Part shown: positions 27,001 through 39,000 of the stretch, piece by piece | How positions within the stretch are numbered: the stretch's first letter is position 1 | Layout: every line of letters starts with the position of its first letter | Assembly (NCBI GenBank): GCA_030998225.1 | Contig: JAPYXD010000382.1 | Coordinates: 620,001-684,000, forward strand | Origin: Diplolepis rosae | Taxonomy: Eukaryota > Arthropoda > Insecta > Hymenoptera > Diplolepididae | Reading direction: 5' to 3' | DNA length: 64,000 nt | Program-made: the position numbers and the translations under genes | The notes under the pieces: generated by a model | What the model saw: the letters and a program-made list of their open reading frames with translations, nothing else | Told to the model about the DNA's origin: nothing | Databases searched by the model: none

Positions 27001-30000
27001 GACCGGAGCTGCATACAGCAGCTTCGAATTTACCACGCTCGCCACCAGCCTTCTCTTAGTTTCTCTGTGGCCACCAATGTTGGGCATGAGCCGAGTCAGA
27101 GCGGCTCCATATTGGATGGCTTTGAAATTCGCGATCCGCAGGTGTTCTCCGAAGCTAAGCCTTCGATTCAACTGCACACCCAGCTACTTAATGCTCCTTT
27201 TCCACTCAATTGCATGCTCCCCGAGAACGACCCTCGGGTATTGAAAAGATCTCCTGTCCGTTACCAGAAACGCCTCGGTCTTTACAGGGGCCATTTTCAG
27301 GCACGTCCTATCCAACCAACGCTTTGCCCGCCACAGACTTTCATTGATCCTCAGCTCCAGGATTCTGACGCTGTCAGCGGCGCACACGTCAAGTGCGTCG
27401 TCCGCAAAGCCGATGATGCTTGTTCCAGCAGGTAGGTCCATGCGCAGGAAATCGTCATACATGACGTTCCAAACGAGTGGACCCACCCGTGACCCTTGAG
27501 GGGCGCATCAACAGGTAGTCTGGATCGTTTTTCCGCACCATCGCGTCGATGAAGATCTTCCATCTCGCTGTAGTGAACGCATTGCGTATGTCAATACTCA
27601 TCAACGCGCAGAATCTCTTACGCTTACCAGTTCCTCTTCTTGCTTTAGTGGCGATGTCCACCACTGCCTGCATGGCGTCAACTGTGGACGTCCCTTTCCG
27701 AAAGCCGAACTGGTTTTCTGAGAGACCTTTCTCGCCGACCATGTGACCCTGTAGTCTTTGTAGGATTATTTCCTCTCGAAGGTTCCCCATTGTATCCAAT
27801 AGACAAATAGGTCTATAGGATGAGGCATCTTCCAGAGGTTTGTTGCCCTTCCTCAGCAGGACCAACCTCTGCTTCTTCCAGTCTACGAAGAACCATCCCT
27901 CCCGAAGACAGGAGTTAAAGGCTTCCAGGAGGATCTCCGGGTATGCCCCCATCACCTCTTTGAGGATCTCGTTTGGCACCTCGTTGACCACCGGCGCTGT
28001 ATTTGCCTTGAGTCTCCCACCCGCTCTCTTGAGTTCTTCGAGAGTGAAGAGTTCTTCGCGCCGGACCACGCAGGAACTTCAGTCCTGTCTTTGGAACGGC
28101 TCTACGTGTGGAAATAAGCTCCGCACAATGTACTTGACTCGATCGGGATTTTCCAGGCCCGGGGTCTTTCTTCTTCAGCTTTTTTGGGATATCTATCAGA
28201 GACGCAGAGCGCGGTCCCCGAAAGATACCCATCCTTTTCGAGGCGGGGTAGGATTCCAGCCTCTTCTGGATTTCCACCCCGCTTTCTAGTAGGCACTTGT
28301 GGGTGTTGAGCATACCGCTCAACACCTCAGTTGCCTCATTTACAGAATCTTTCACAAAGCCAGGATTATTCCTCAGCATACCCTGTTTTCGAATTTGAAT
28401 CCATAAATCTATAGTCTTATCTTAATTGGCAAGTAGACATTCAAATCATTTCGCTTCTAAAAATTCTGACTGGATAAGAGCCTTGGCAAAGTTATGCGAG
28501 AAATTTTCTGCGACTGACAATTCCTGCGAATAACAAATCTTTGTCATGACATATTTTAGTGTATTCAAGTCTACACGTATTTAAATGAACGAATAAGAGT
28601 ATATCTATATATTTTTGGATATGCTGATCATGATTGCATAGTCGGCTTAACAATTTTTTATGTCTTAGAATTAATTATGGCTGCTCAAAAACCGCGTTTT
28701 TCCCGATTTCCTGAGAATTTTTGTCACGAAGTACTTTACTCTATTAAGCCCTTTTTCCCAATTACAATAATTTTACACCTGACATGATCGATGAAAAAGT
28801 ATGTTCAGGCACACAGATATCTTCAAAAAATTCGTATCTAGTTACAACCCTTGAAAATCATCCTTGAATTCAGAGAATCTACCCCTAGTGGGCAAAGTCG
28901 TTTACTCATTTTTTTATTATATATACTAACACTCAGTTTTCATTGAAGAAAATATCCATTGGAATGCAAAGAGGAGTTTTCTAAGACTATTAATATATTC
29001 TACCCCTTGTAATCCACGCTGACGAGAAAAAAACCACCTTTTTTACTTCCATGCATACCCACTTCTTCCAAAAGCCAATTATATAAGAAACCTCGTGATG
29101 AATGTAAAAATATGTTAAGACAGGTGCTGCTTCCGACTTTGCAGTGAAAACTAACAACGTTATGCGTTTGTTAAAGCAATTTGAAATTATTGTCTAATAT
29201 CAAGTTATGTCTCATGAGAACCATATCCTTTCCTTTTCTTTTTTCGTCCTCGTTGTTTTCTACAATATATGGGCAAGGGGGTGGGTGAATTCAATGTACT
29301 AGTGAATTTTTTCGTACGATATAAGTGTATTTTAAAAGCTGTTATAAATGGATATTTAAGTTTTTTCGTAAAGGGTGAAAAATTATATTTGAGGAATAAT
29401 TTTTGTAAAAGTTATGGGGGATGGAAGAAAAATCGAAAAATTAGTTCATCTCGAGAACGACTGGACCGATTTCGATGAACGAAAAATATTTTTAAAAAAA
29501 TACTTGGATAATATGTACACTGGAGCACATCAATTATCGCAGGCAGTGTCGTACTCACCTGGAATGATTGATAAAGATGGTCAGATCAAATTGCAATTCG
29601 CTAAAGAAAAATCTAATGTATCAAAATTGCAAATTCAATATCGTCACATTTCACCAAAAGTGTAAAGTTACTACATTCATATCAACATAAATCTGTCTTA
29701 CTTAACTCATTCTGATTCGAAATTGGGAGGCAGCTAGTTTTTGAGGTGATGTCCGCTAGCTACACGAACCCCCACTGTGCAGTATACGGCGCACAGCGCA
29801 CATAGTACGCTTAAGGTCTTGAATTTTTTTTTAGCTATTTGAGCATTATTTGTGTTGTTTACAGTGACTTGAAAATTGTATCTCAGTAAAAAAATGGAAT
29901 TAACTTGTGAACATTTGCGTGCGATGATTTATTACGACTTTCGACGTGGATTATCAAGACAAGAATGCATCAATCAACTTATTTCCACTTTTGGCGATGA

Positions 30001-33000
30001 AGCTTCATCCTTTGCCGCTATGAAACGCTAGTATAACGTGTTTAAGGGGTTATATACACTTGCGTTGATTGAAAAAATCGAAATTTTTTTATTGCATATT
30101 CTGAAAGTACATATCTCAGAGAATCTTTTTCCAAAAATCATACAGATCTGAGCAGTAGAACCGATTTGGCAGCTTGTGATAGCGCGCTATCTGCAACTGC
30201 GAGTCATCTGCCAGTCCGCCTTTACACGCGATTATCTCGAAACTTGATTTTTCAAAAAGTGCGGTTGCGGTGAGCACAGTTTCTCGAGAACCGTTAACCA
30301 GATCAGTCGGAATTTTTGCAGGCTTACTAACAACAATAATAGCCTCTGAGTGGACGAAGGATTTTAAATTTCAAGCAAAACTTTTTTTTCTTGCTGCAAA
30401 AACCGAAAGCTCAGACGTTCGAAAATCAAACTGTTTAGAAAAACGATCACCATTTTTGTAAAAAAAATGAATTTTGCAAAATCCTTCGTTCACGCAAAGC
30501 GTAAAGGTACCAACTACAGTTTTGTTTTTGTTTTGTGTATTTCAGATAAGCAGTTCCTTCTTTATCATGCTCACCGCAAGAGATGTCGGGAAAATTGTGT
30601 TTTAGCACAATGGCAATATTGACCCCAGCTATGAATTTTTTTTTTGAAAAAATTCGTGAAAGATTTTTCGAGATGTATAAATAAATAGGCCTTCAGTTTA
30701 AAAAAAAAATGTGTTGTTTTTCCAAAAAAAAAATCGTAAAAATCCGCTTTTTTTCTCGAACACAAGTGTATATAACCCCTTAATCGTGGCCACCATTCGC
30801 TCACGCACGAATTTCGTAAAGATCTTACAAAATCAGTTGTTGGGCCAGAAAAAATTAATGCTGTACTGTTTTTCATTATTAGGCTCAAAATATAAATAGT
30901 GCTCCTCGTACAAGATAAATTAAAGATTTTATTGATAAAAAAATGGAAGCGTTAATTATTTCATAAAATTTTGTTAGCATCCTACTAATAAGATCCATAA
31001 CATATTTTTCGAAAAAAAATAACTCTTCGATTTTTCTTCAAACTCTCATAATTGCCATAAAAAATATTTCTAAGGTATAATCTTTTAGGGAACTTTTTCT
31101 TACATAAATGCTAACTTATTGAAAAAATCTCCACCAGATCCGAGCGGTGGCAGCACATGCATGCTAAAGAGAACGATAGGTTAATAACTCGCTTTAACAC
31201 TGCTTAAGAGCACAAGACTAGATTCATGATTCAGAAGCTTGAAATAAAAATTTTGGTATTAACATCAGTCTTCTTGCTAGAGAACATGAAACCTTAAATT
31301 CCATAATTGATTATCCGTCAAAGAGCACAAAGTTTAATTTCCAAAAACCTAATTTATTGGAGAAAGGAAGGATTACTTTCATTTCTGAATCCAGACTTTC
31401 TGCTGAAGAGCAAGACAAGTTGAATTCTCGATATGACATTTTGCTTTAGAGCACAAAGTTATAGCTTAATGTTTAGGCTCTCGGCCCAAGAGAGCAAAAC
31501 CTTGAATTCCATAATTGACCATCTGCAGAAGAGCACGAAGTTTCATTGTCAAAAACCCAATGATTTTGGAAAAGGAAAAATTATTTTAATATTTAAAGAA
31601 TTTGAAAATCTTTCTGTGGAAAAAATGACGCTTTCGACTGCGCTGGGATTCGAGCCCAGGTCTTTCGATTGCCGGTCGACTGCTCTAGTCGACCGGCAAT
31701 CGAAAGACCTGGGCTCGAATCCCAGCGCAGTCGAAAGCGTCATTTTTTCCACAGAAAGATTTTCAAATTCTTTAAATATTGAATTTATTTGCATTATTTG
31801 CGATATAAGAGTTTGAAATTGTCTACGAGGACACCTGTCGACAACGTATCCTATCTGATACGCGACTAGTGATCCTCCGATAATAGTAGGCAGTGACAAA
31901 AATTTCAAACTCAACTAATTAATTTGAAAAATTATTTTAATTTGCGAATCCAGACTGTCTGCTGAAAAGCTAGGCAGGTTGAATTCTCGATTTGACATTC
32001 TGCTTTAGAGGACAAAGTAAATTCATGATTCAAAATATTGAAGTCAAAGTTAAAGTTTAAAATTTACAAATACAATAAAGCATCTGCTAAAGAGGACAAT
32101 GTTGAGTTCTCAAATACCCATTTTTTGAAAAATATAAGGATGATTTCCTTTTTCGAGTTCAGACCCTCTGCTAAGGAGCACGAGAGGTTGAATTTTACAA
32201 TATACTTTCAGTGCAAGGGCTGAATTCTGAGGATACAATGTTAAATTGACCTGAAAAGAAGGAAAGTCGGGGAAATAGAGAAGAGGAGTTTCTTCCCCTA
32301 TTTGTCTGAGGCTCCTGCTTGGATTTCAAGGCTCCAGGTGTTTGGATTTATAAAAAACCATTTCAACATCTGAACGGATTTCTCAAAACAACTAGTAAGT
32401 TCAACATTGTAATCTCCCAAAAGGAATTTAGACAACTTGCTCTCTCTCTCCTTCTCTTTCGTTCAAAGTGTCAAAATAAAAAGGGTTAATAATTGTAAAT
32501 TCGAGTAAATGTATTTATATATTTATTTTTTTTGCTCTAATCTATAGTTCTTGACTTCAAGAATATGTATGCAAACTCCCAAAACCATATTCAGCTTAGA
32601 AGTATTCGAAATTAGCGCCAAATACTAGGGCTCTCAGAGTCTTCGTACGGCTGAACGCGCTATTCTGAAACTTTAAACGCAATTTTCTCGAAATCATGTT
32701 TTTTGACCTCGTTGACAGCATAACTCAATCAAATTTTGTCCGATCGACTCGATCCCAAATGGATTCTCTTCAGAAAATATATCGCTATCGCTGCATCGTA
32801 CAGTTTTTTTTAAAAATTAATTATTTTTTTTTATTAACAATTTAGTGCAAAATTTTGATGAAAAATTCTAACTTTTTTTTTAAAATGCCGCCATTTTTTT
32901 CCTAATCAAAAATTAAAAATTTCCTACGATGCGGCGATAATTTTTCAAATATAATTTAATAATTTTTTTGTATTTCTGATTTCAGACGTCTGCTGTTAGA

Positions 33001-36000
33001 GTGACGCTGTCAACCAGACAATGTTTTTTTTCGTAGGCCATCTTGTGACCGTTTTTATCATTATTTGTTATTGAATATATAAAAAAAAAATTTTTTTGTA
33101 CACTTTATAACTTACTTAATAAATACCTAAAGTTTCAAATTAATCGGTGAAGTCGTTTTTACAAAAACAAAGATTCTTGAAAAATACTTCATTTTCAGAT
33201 TTTCACACTGTTGTAACCCCTTAAATATTTTTCATAGTTAGAAAAAAACAATGGTTCAGATCCTTTTCAGAAATATCGTCTGCACTGTCTATGGTAACTT
33301 GCAGCTATCCAAGTTTGTTTATTGTATTCATAGTTTAAAGTGTTTATAGAAAAGCACTGTAGTACTTATGCGTTGAACAAAAATATAATAGGAAATTCGG
33401 GAGGGGATATAGGGAAAACTATAGAAAAACTAGATGGAAACGATTTGGAAACTATGGAAAAACTAAACATCATTGATACTCGTGTTAGAGGGATTTTCCA
33501 CGTTGTGAGTCTGATTTTTAATGTATTCTTACCTCGCGACGTAGATCTGAAAAATGACTATGTGCGCTAGCGTACTATTTTCAATATTTTCGTTTTTGAA
33601 TTTATTCCTTTAAGCCTTGTGTTCTCCTTCTTGCTCCTACCTTCTGGACATCTTAATCCTGTGCCAATTTATAATATTCTCCTACAGTTTACAGCATGAA
33701 TTGAAATTTTGAAGAGGTTGCGCTGTTTTTGTAATTTTAAGCTATAAATATATATGGTATACATGTAGTGTATATACAGGGTGTCTTAAAAGTCCCGGGA
33801 CGGTTGGATATTTCCCCAGGTAAAATATTTTTTTTAAAAGTGGAGGTCATTCCTGAAGTAAATTTCAACGAGGAATTCAATGATGACCTTCATTTTGACC
33901 TTGAAGTTGACCTTCATAGCTTTTTCAAGGTCAACTTTGTTTTTCAAATGGAAAACCCCTTTTTTACATCTGCAATCGATAGAGCGGAAAATTCTACGTT
34001 CAAGTACGTACTCAAGCCATAGGTCAATTGTAACGTTCAAGGTCAATTAGAGGTTATTTGAAATTAACAAAGTTTTCCAAGAGGTCAGTGTAATTCCTGA
34101 AGTAAATTTCAACGAGAAATTCATTGGTGAGCTCTGTATTGATCTTGGTTACAGCGTTTTGAATATTGTAAAATCATGTGTATAGGAAATTTTTCATTAA
34201 AAGTTCCAGGAGTTCTGGTGAGAGTTCTGTTCCTCCCCAAAGAGTTATATCGAAAAGTCCTATACCGTTTTTCGATACCTAAGACAATACCTAAGGCGAT
34301 ACCATAAGTCCAATACCGTTTTTCTATCTCCATACGAATATTACGAATCGAAACTAAATTGACGTATTACGAGTACATACTCACTATCTTTCTTTAAAAG
34401 ATTATTATGGCGCAAGCTAAACTTTCGGAACGAGATAGGGTATCTGTATTAATGATGCGTGGTTGGGGAGATCGAGTTCGATCATATGATCAAGTTCGTT
34501 TCCTTTTTAATCGCACTTTTCGTAATGGAGAAGGGTTAAATCCTGTCTCAAAATCAACAATTCAAAGAACGATAAGGCGCTATATGAATCATGGATCTAT
34601 CAAGGACCTTCAGAGAACTCGTCGGCCAAAATCTGCAGGATCTGAGGAGATGCAGATGGACATAGCCCAAGCATTTGTTGAAAACCTACAGTTTAGTTTA
34701 CGTCGAGCTAGTTTTGAGCGTGACGTTGCTCCTGAGACTGTGCGAAATATTTTAAAAAGCATTAATTTCCATCCTTACAAAGTTCATCTGGTACAAGAGC
34801 TCAATGAAGACGATCCTGATCGTCGGGTTGAATTTTGTGAAATTATGATGGACAGAATTGATAAAGATCCTCTTTTCTTGTACAATACAGTATTTTCAGA
34901 TGAAGCTACTTTCACTTTAAAAGGTGAAGTTAACAGGCAAAATTGTAGATATTGGTCCGACACAAATCCTGATTGGATGTTGGAGAGTCACACACAATAT
35001 CCACAAAAGATTAATGTTTGGGCCGGTATCTTGAATGATACATTGATAGGCCCTTTCTTCATCGATAGTAATCTCAATGCCCGTGCATATGAAGAGCTTC
35101 TCAGAAACCAAATTGTACCGAGAATAAGGTATATTACAGACGATAATTTTCAAAATATTCGGTTCCAGCAGGACGGAGCAGCGGATCATTACGGTAGCGA
35201 GGTTCGTGCATATTTGAATACTCAGTTCCCTCATAGGTGGATTGGAAGACGGGGTGAAATCGAGTGGCCTGCTAGATCTCCTGATCTGACGCCTCTCGAC
35301 TATTTTCTTTGGGGTTATTTAAAGAGCAAAGTATACTCAACGCAACCCCAAAGCTTAGACGAATTGCAGAATCGGATTCTGCAAGAGGCTACTTTGATTG
35401 ATAGGGAGATGATTTGGAATGCTGTAACTCATTTTTACAATCGCATAGCTTTTTGTCAAGAAGCTGAACGATTTCAATTCGAACATCTTCACTGAAGCGT
35501 TAGAGGCAAGGGGACTCACGCTAATCAAGCACCCCAAAGGGAACAGAATTTACTACATCCACGTCGTTGTTCCTGGGTAATGCTAAACGTAAACGTAAAC
35601 TTCTTGTAAAAACCTTGAAAAAACCTTGATGATCATCATCAAGATCAATGCAGAGCTCACCAATGAATTTCTCGTTGAAATTTACTTCAGGAATTACACT
35701 GACCTCTTGGAAAACTTTGTTAATTTCAAATAACCTCTAATTGACCTTGAACGTTACAATTTACCTATGACTTGGGTATGTATCTGAACGTAGAATTTTC
35801 CTCTCTATCGATTGCAGATGTAAAAAAGGGGATTTCCATTTAAAAAAACAAAGTCGACCTTGAAAAAGCCATGAAGGTCAAGTTCAAGGTCAAAATGAAG
35901 GTTACCATTGAATTCCTTGTTGAAATTTACTTCAGAAATGACCTTCACTTTAAAAAAAAATATTTTACCTGAGGAAATATCCAACCGTCCCGGGACTTTT

Positions 36001-39000
36001 TTAGACATCCTGTATATTTGAAATATAGTATAATTTAGAATTTATACAAACCAAAATGTACTATTATATGAATTCATACAGATATTCACGCGTTAGTTTT
36101 TATTATTTACATGATGATCTAAAACAATATAATATAAACCAGAATATAGAAATATAACACATGTGAGTATATAAGTGTCTGCAGACATTTACATATTAGT
36201 TTTCGTCATATATATTTATAATGATCCTACCTTTATTCAAATTTTAGTTTTAATTTCGAATTAGTTTTTTAAATTATTACTCTGGTAAAATTTTTTTGAA
36301 TACTGTTAGAAATTTCTGTATTAAACTTTCATCGCTTATGATAAGTTTGTTTTTCAGTAGCGCATATTAAATTCGAAATACTTCCTTCTTAAGAAGAATA
36401 CAGCTTTTAACTCCAATTTTAATATACTTTATGCATATATTTTAATAATGCTAACATTGAATTTAATATATTTTGATTGAAAAGGTATTTAATTTGAAAT
36501 AAATGTATATCAATTTTTCATAATATACGATTGCTTTGGCTTTAATTTACCATTTGTATGTTGAAGTACATCAAAGCCAATAACATTTTAACGATGAAGG
36601 TATATAATAATAATTTTAAGTTAATAACTATTTGGCTTAAAGTAGCAAGATTGGGAATTTCCTTCCTGAACCAACCATTTTTTAAAGTCTTCGACCCGAG
36701 CAATGATGAGCTGCATCAGCGGTCTTGTCAATGTGCTCAGGTTACGGGCGCTTCAAGTGGCATACAAATTTAAATAATGATTTATTATTACGAATTTTTT
36801 TGGAAAGATTCCGCCGCCTCGATACGCTCGTAACATACATTCATAATTCAAAAGATTGAGTTCAAAGTTGAAGTTCAAAATTTAGTCTTTCTGCTAAAGA
36901 AAAGAAAATGTTAAATTTTAGAATTAACCATCTGCAAAAGAATACAATGTTAAATTGTCAGAAACACAATTATTTTGGAGAAAGAAAGGATTTTTTTTTC
37001 GATTTCAGACTCTGCTGAAAAGCATGACAAGTTGAATTCTCGATTTGACACCCTGCTTAAGAGCATAAGAGTAAATTCATAATTCAAAAGATTTATATAA
37101 AAAGGGCGTAGCGGAATAAATATGTGAAATCTGCCCCTGCACGTATAAAGCTGAAATTAATTTGATAAGTTCGTATAAATGTGATATGAAAATCCAGCAG
37201 GTTTAAATCTTAAAATCCCAGTTTAGTGGCAGATATGGAGAAAGAAAGAAAAATCAAAAAGTAATTTTTCCCGAAAATGGCTCGATCGATTTTAATTAAC
37301 AAAATATATGTTTTAATTTCACTTTGGATAATTTTTTAAAAAATTGATAAATTTCTCGTACAAAAAGTAAGCATAAAAAAATGTTTGAATATTTTTTTTG
37401 GCATTTTGTTTTATAGATACCACTCTTATTTTTCAGGAACAGATTTTTGCACTGTATAGTAACACTCAGATTTTTTATGAATTTTTTTGCGTAACATAGG
37501 TCAATAAAATAAAAATTATGAGCGCGACATTGCCTCGTGCCGTGATTTGGAGCCACTTGATCCATAGAACTGTTTCTTTCTTTTCTAAAAAAATTCTTTC
37601 TGAATTTTATTTATAGCTAACTAAACCGTATAATATAGCGTTCGATCATTTTTTCGCTGTGTAATGGAGACAAACAAAAACAATTACAGAAACCATAATT
37701 TGTTTGTTGCGTATGCATAAAAACAGAAAACGACCGCAGCAATCGTCATTGGTTTGTTGCATATTCACGAAAAGCTTGAGGCTCAATTTCTTATTCCGCC
37801 GAGTGAGAGACACAAGCAAGGACCGAGTTTCATTTACATCAGGTGTTCTGCGTCCTCACAAAATGATACGGTATTTCATTTCTTTTTTCTGTTCATCATT
37901 ATTGAATATCTGATTTAATTTTATTAATTGAATAATTATTGGGTGCGCAATTAAGTTCCCGCTGTTTGTGAATAGATGACTCCAGCAGTAGGTGCGGGTC
38001 GATTTTAACATATCCAAAACGTCATGAACCAAGCTTAGACATATGGTAAACAAACCGTTTTGACACATTAGTGATTTTGCGGCGTCATATACTTTTGGTT
38101 GTGTGAAAATGTCTGATTTTGTGCCAAATAGTCGTCATTTGCGGCAAGTGTTGATTTTCTTCTTTCATTCGAAGAAAACGGCGGCTGAAGTGCATCGAGA
38201 GCTCCAAAAAGTTTACGGAGATGCTGCTCTAAGTGAAACAACGTGCTATGATTGGTTCCGTCGCTTCAAAGACGGTGATTTCGATGTCGCCGACCGTCCG
38301 CGTGAAGGAAGGCCAAAAACCTTCGAAGACGCTGATGTTATTAATTATGAGCAGTTGAAACTGAACGAAATTATCACTGGGGAACGATATCGAACGCAAT
38401 TGATGCGTTTGAGCCGAGCACTGTGCGAAAAACGGCCACAATACGAGCAGAGGCTCGAAAAAGTGATTCTACAGCATGACAACGCTCGGCCTCACGTTGC
38501 CAAACCCGTTAAAACCTATCTGGAAACGCTCAAATGGGAAGTCCTACCCCACTCGCCGTATTCCCCAGATATTGCACCGTCCGATTATTACTTGTTCCGG
38601 TCGATGGCACATGGCCTGGCTGATCAGCAGTTCTGCGCATATGGAGCCATCGAAAAATGGCCCTATTCGAACTCTACCAGTAAGGTGGGCAAAAGTTGTA
38701 GCTAAGGATGGGCAATACTTTAAATGATTCATTTGTAACCATTTTTTTCACAATAAAGTTGCATTTTCATCAAAAAAACAGCGGGAACTTAGTTGCGTAC
38801 CTAATAATATCACTTGAGTTCATTAATAAGAAACTATTATTTTCTAAAAGATGTCTTTAGCATTGAAGCATTTGAAGTGTGCTGGCGACATAAAAAATCA
38901 ATAGATGTTAACGATATTTTATCCTGCAAATGCATACTTTTTATTTATGTAAAAAATAATTGCGTAAAGACTCTGAATAAGAAGCTGATTTAACTTTCGA

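Noticed and set aside
31640..31730. Possible tRNA gene pair
   Set aside because: Only the box B half is present in each arm; the D-arm and acceptor stem are missing, so it is SINE-derived rather than a tRNA gene.
31433..31914. Overlapping open frames of about 120 codons on both strands
   Set aside because: They arise from reading through the perfect SINE palindrome, which gives the same peptide on both strands.
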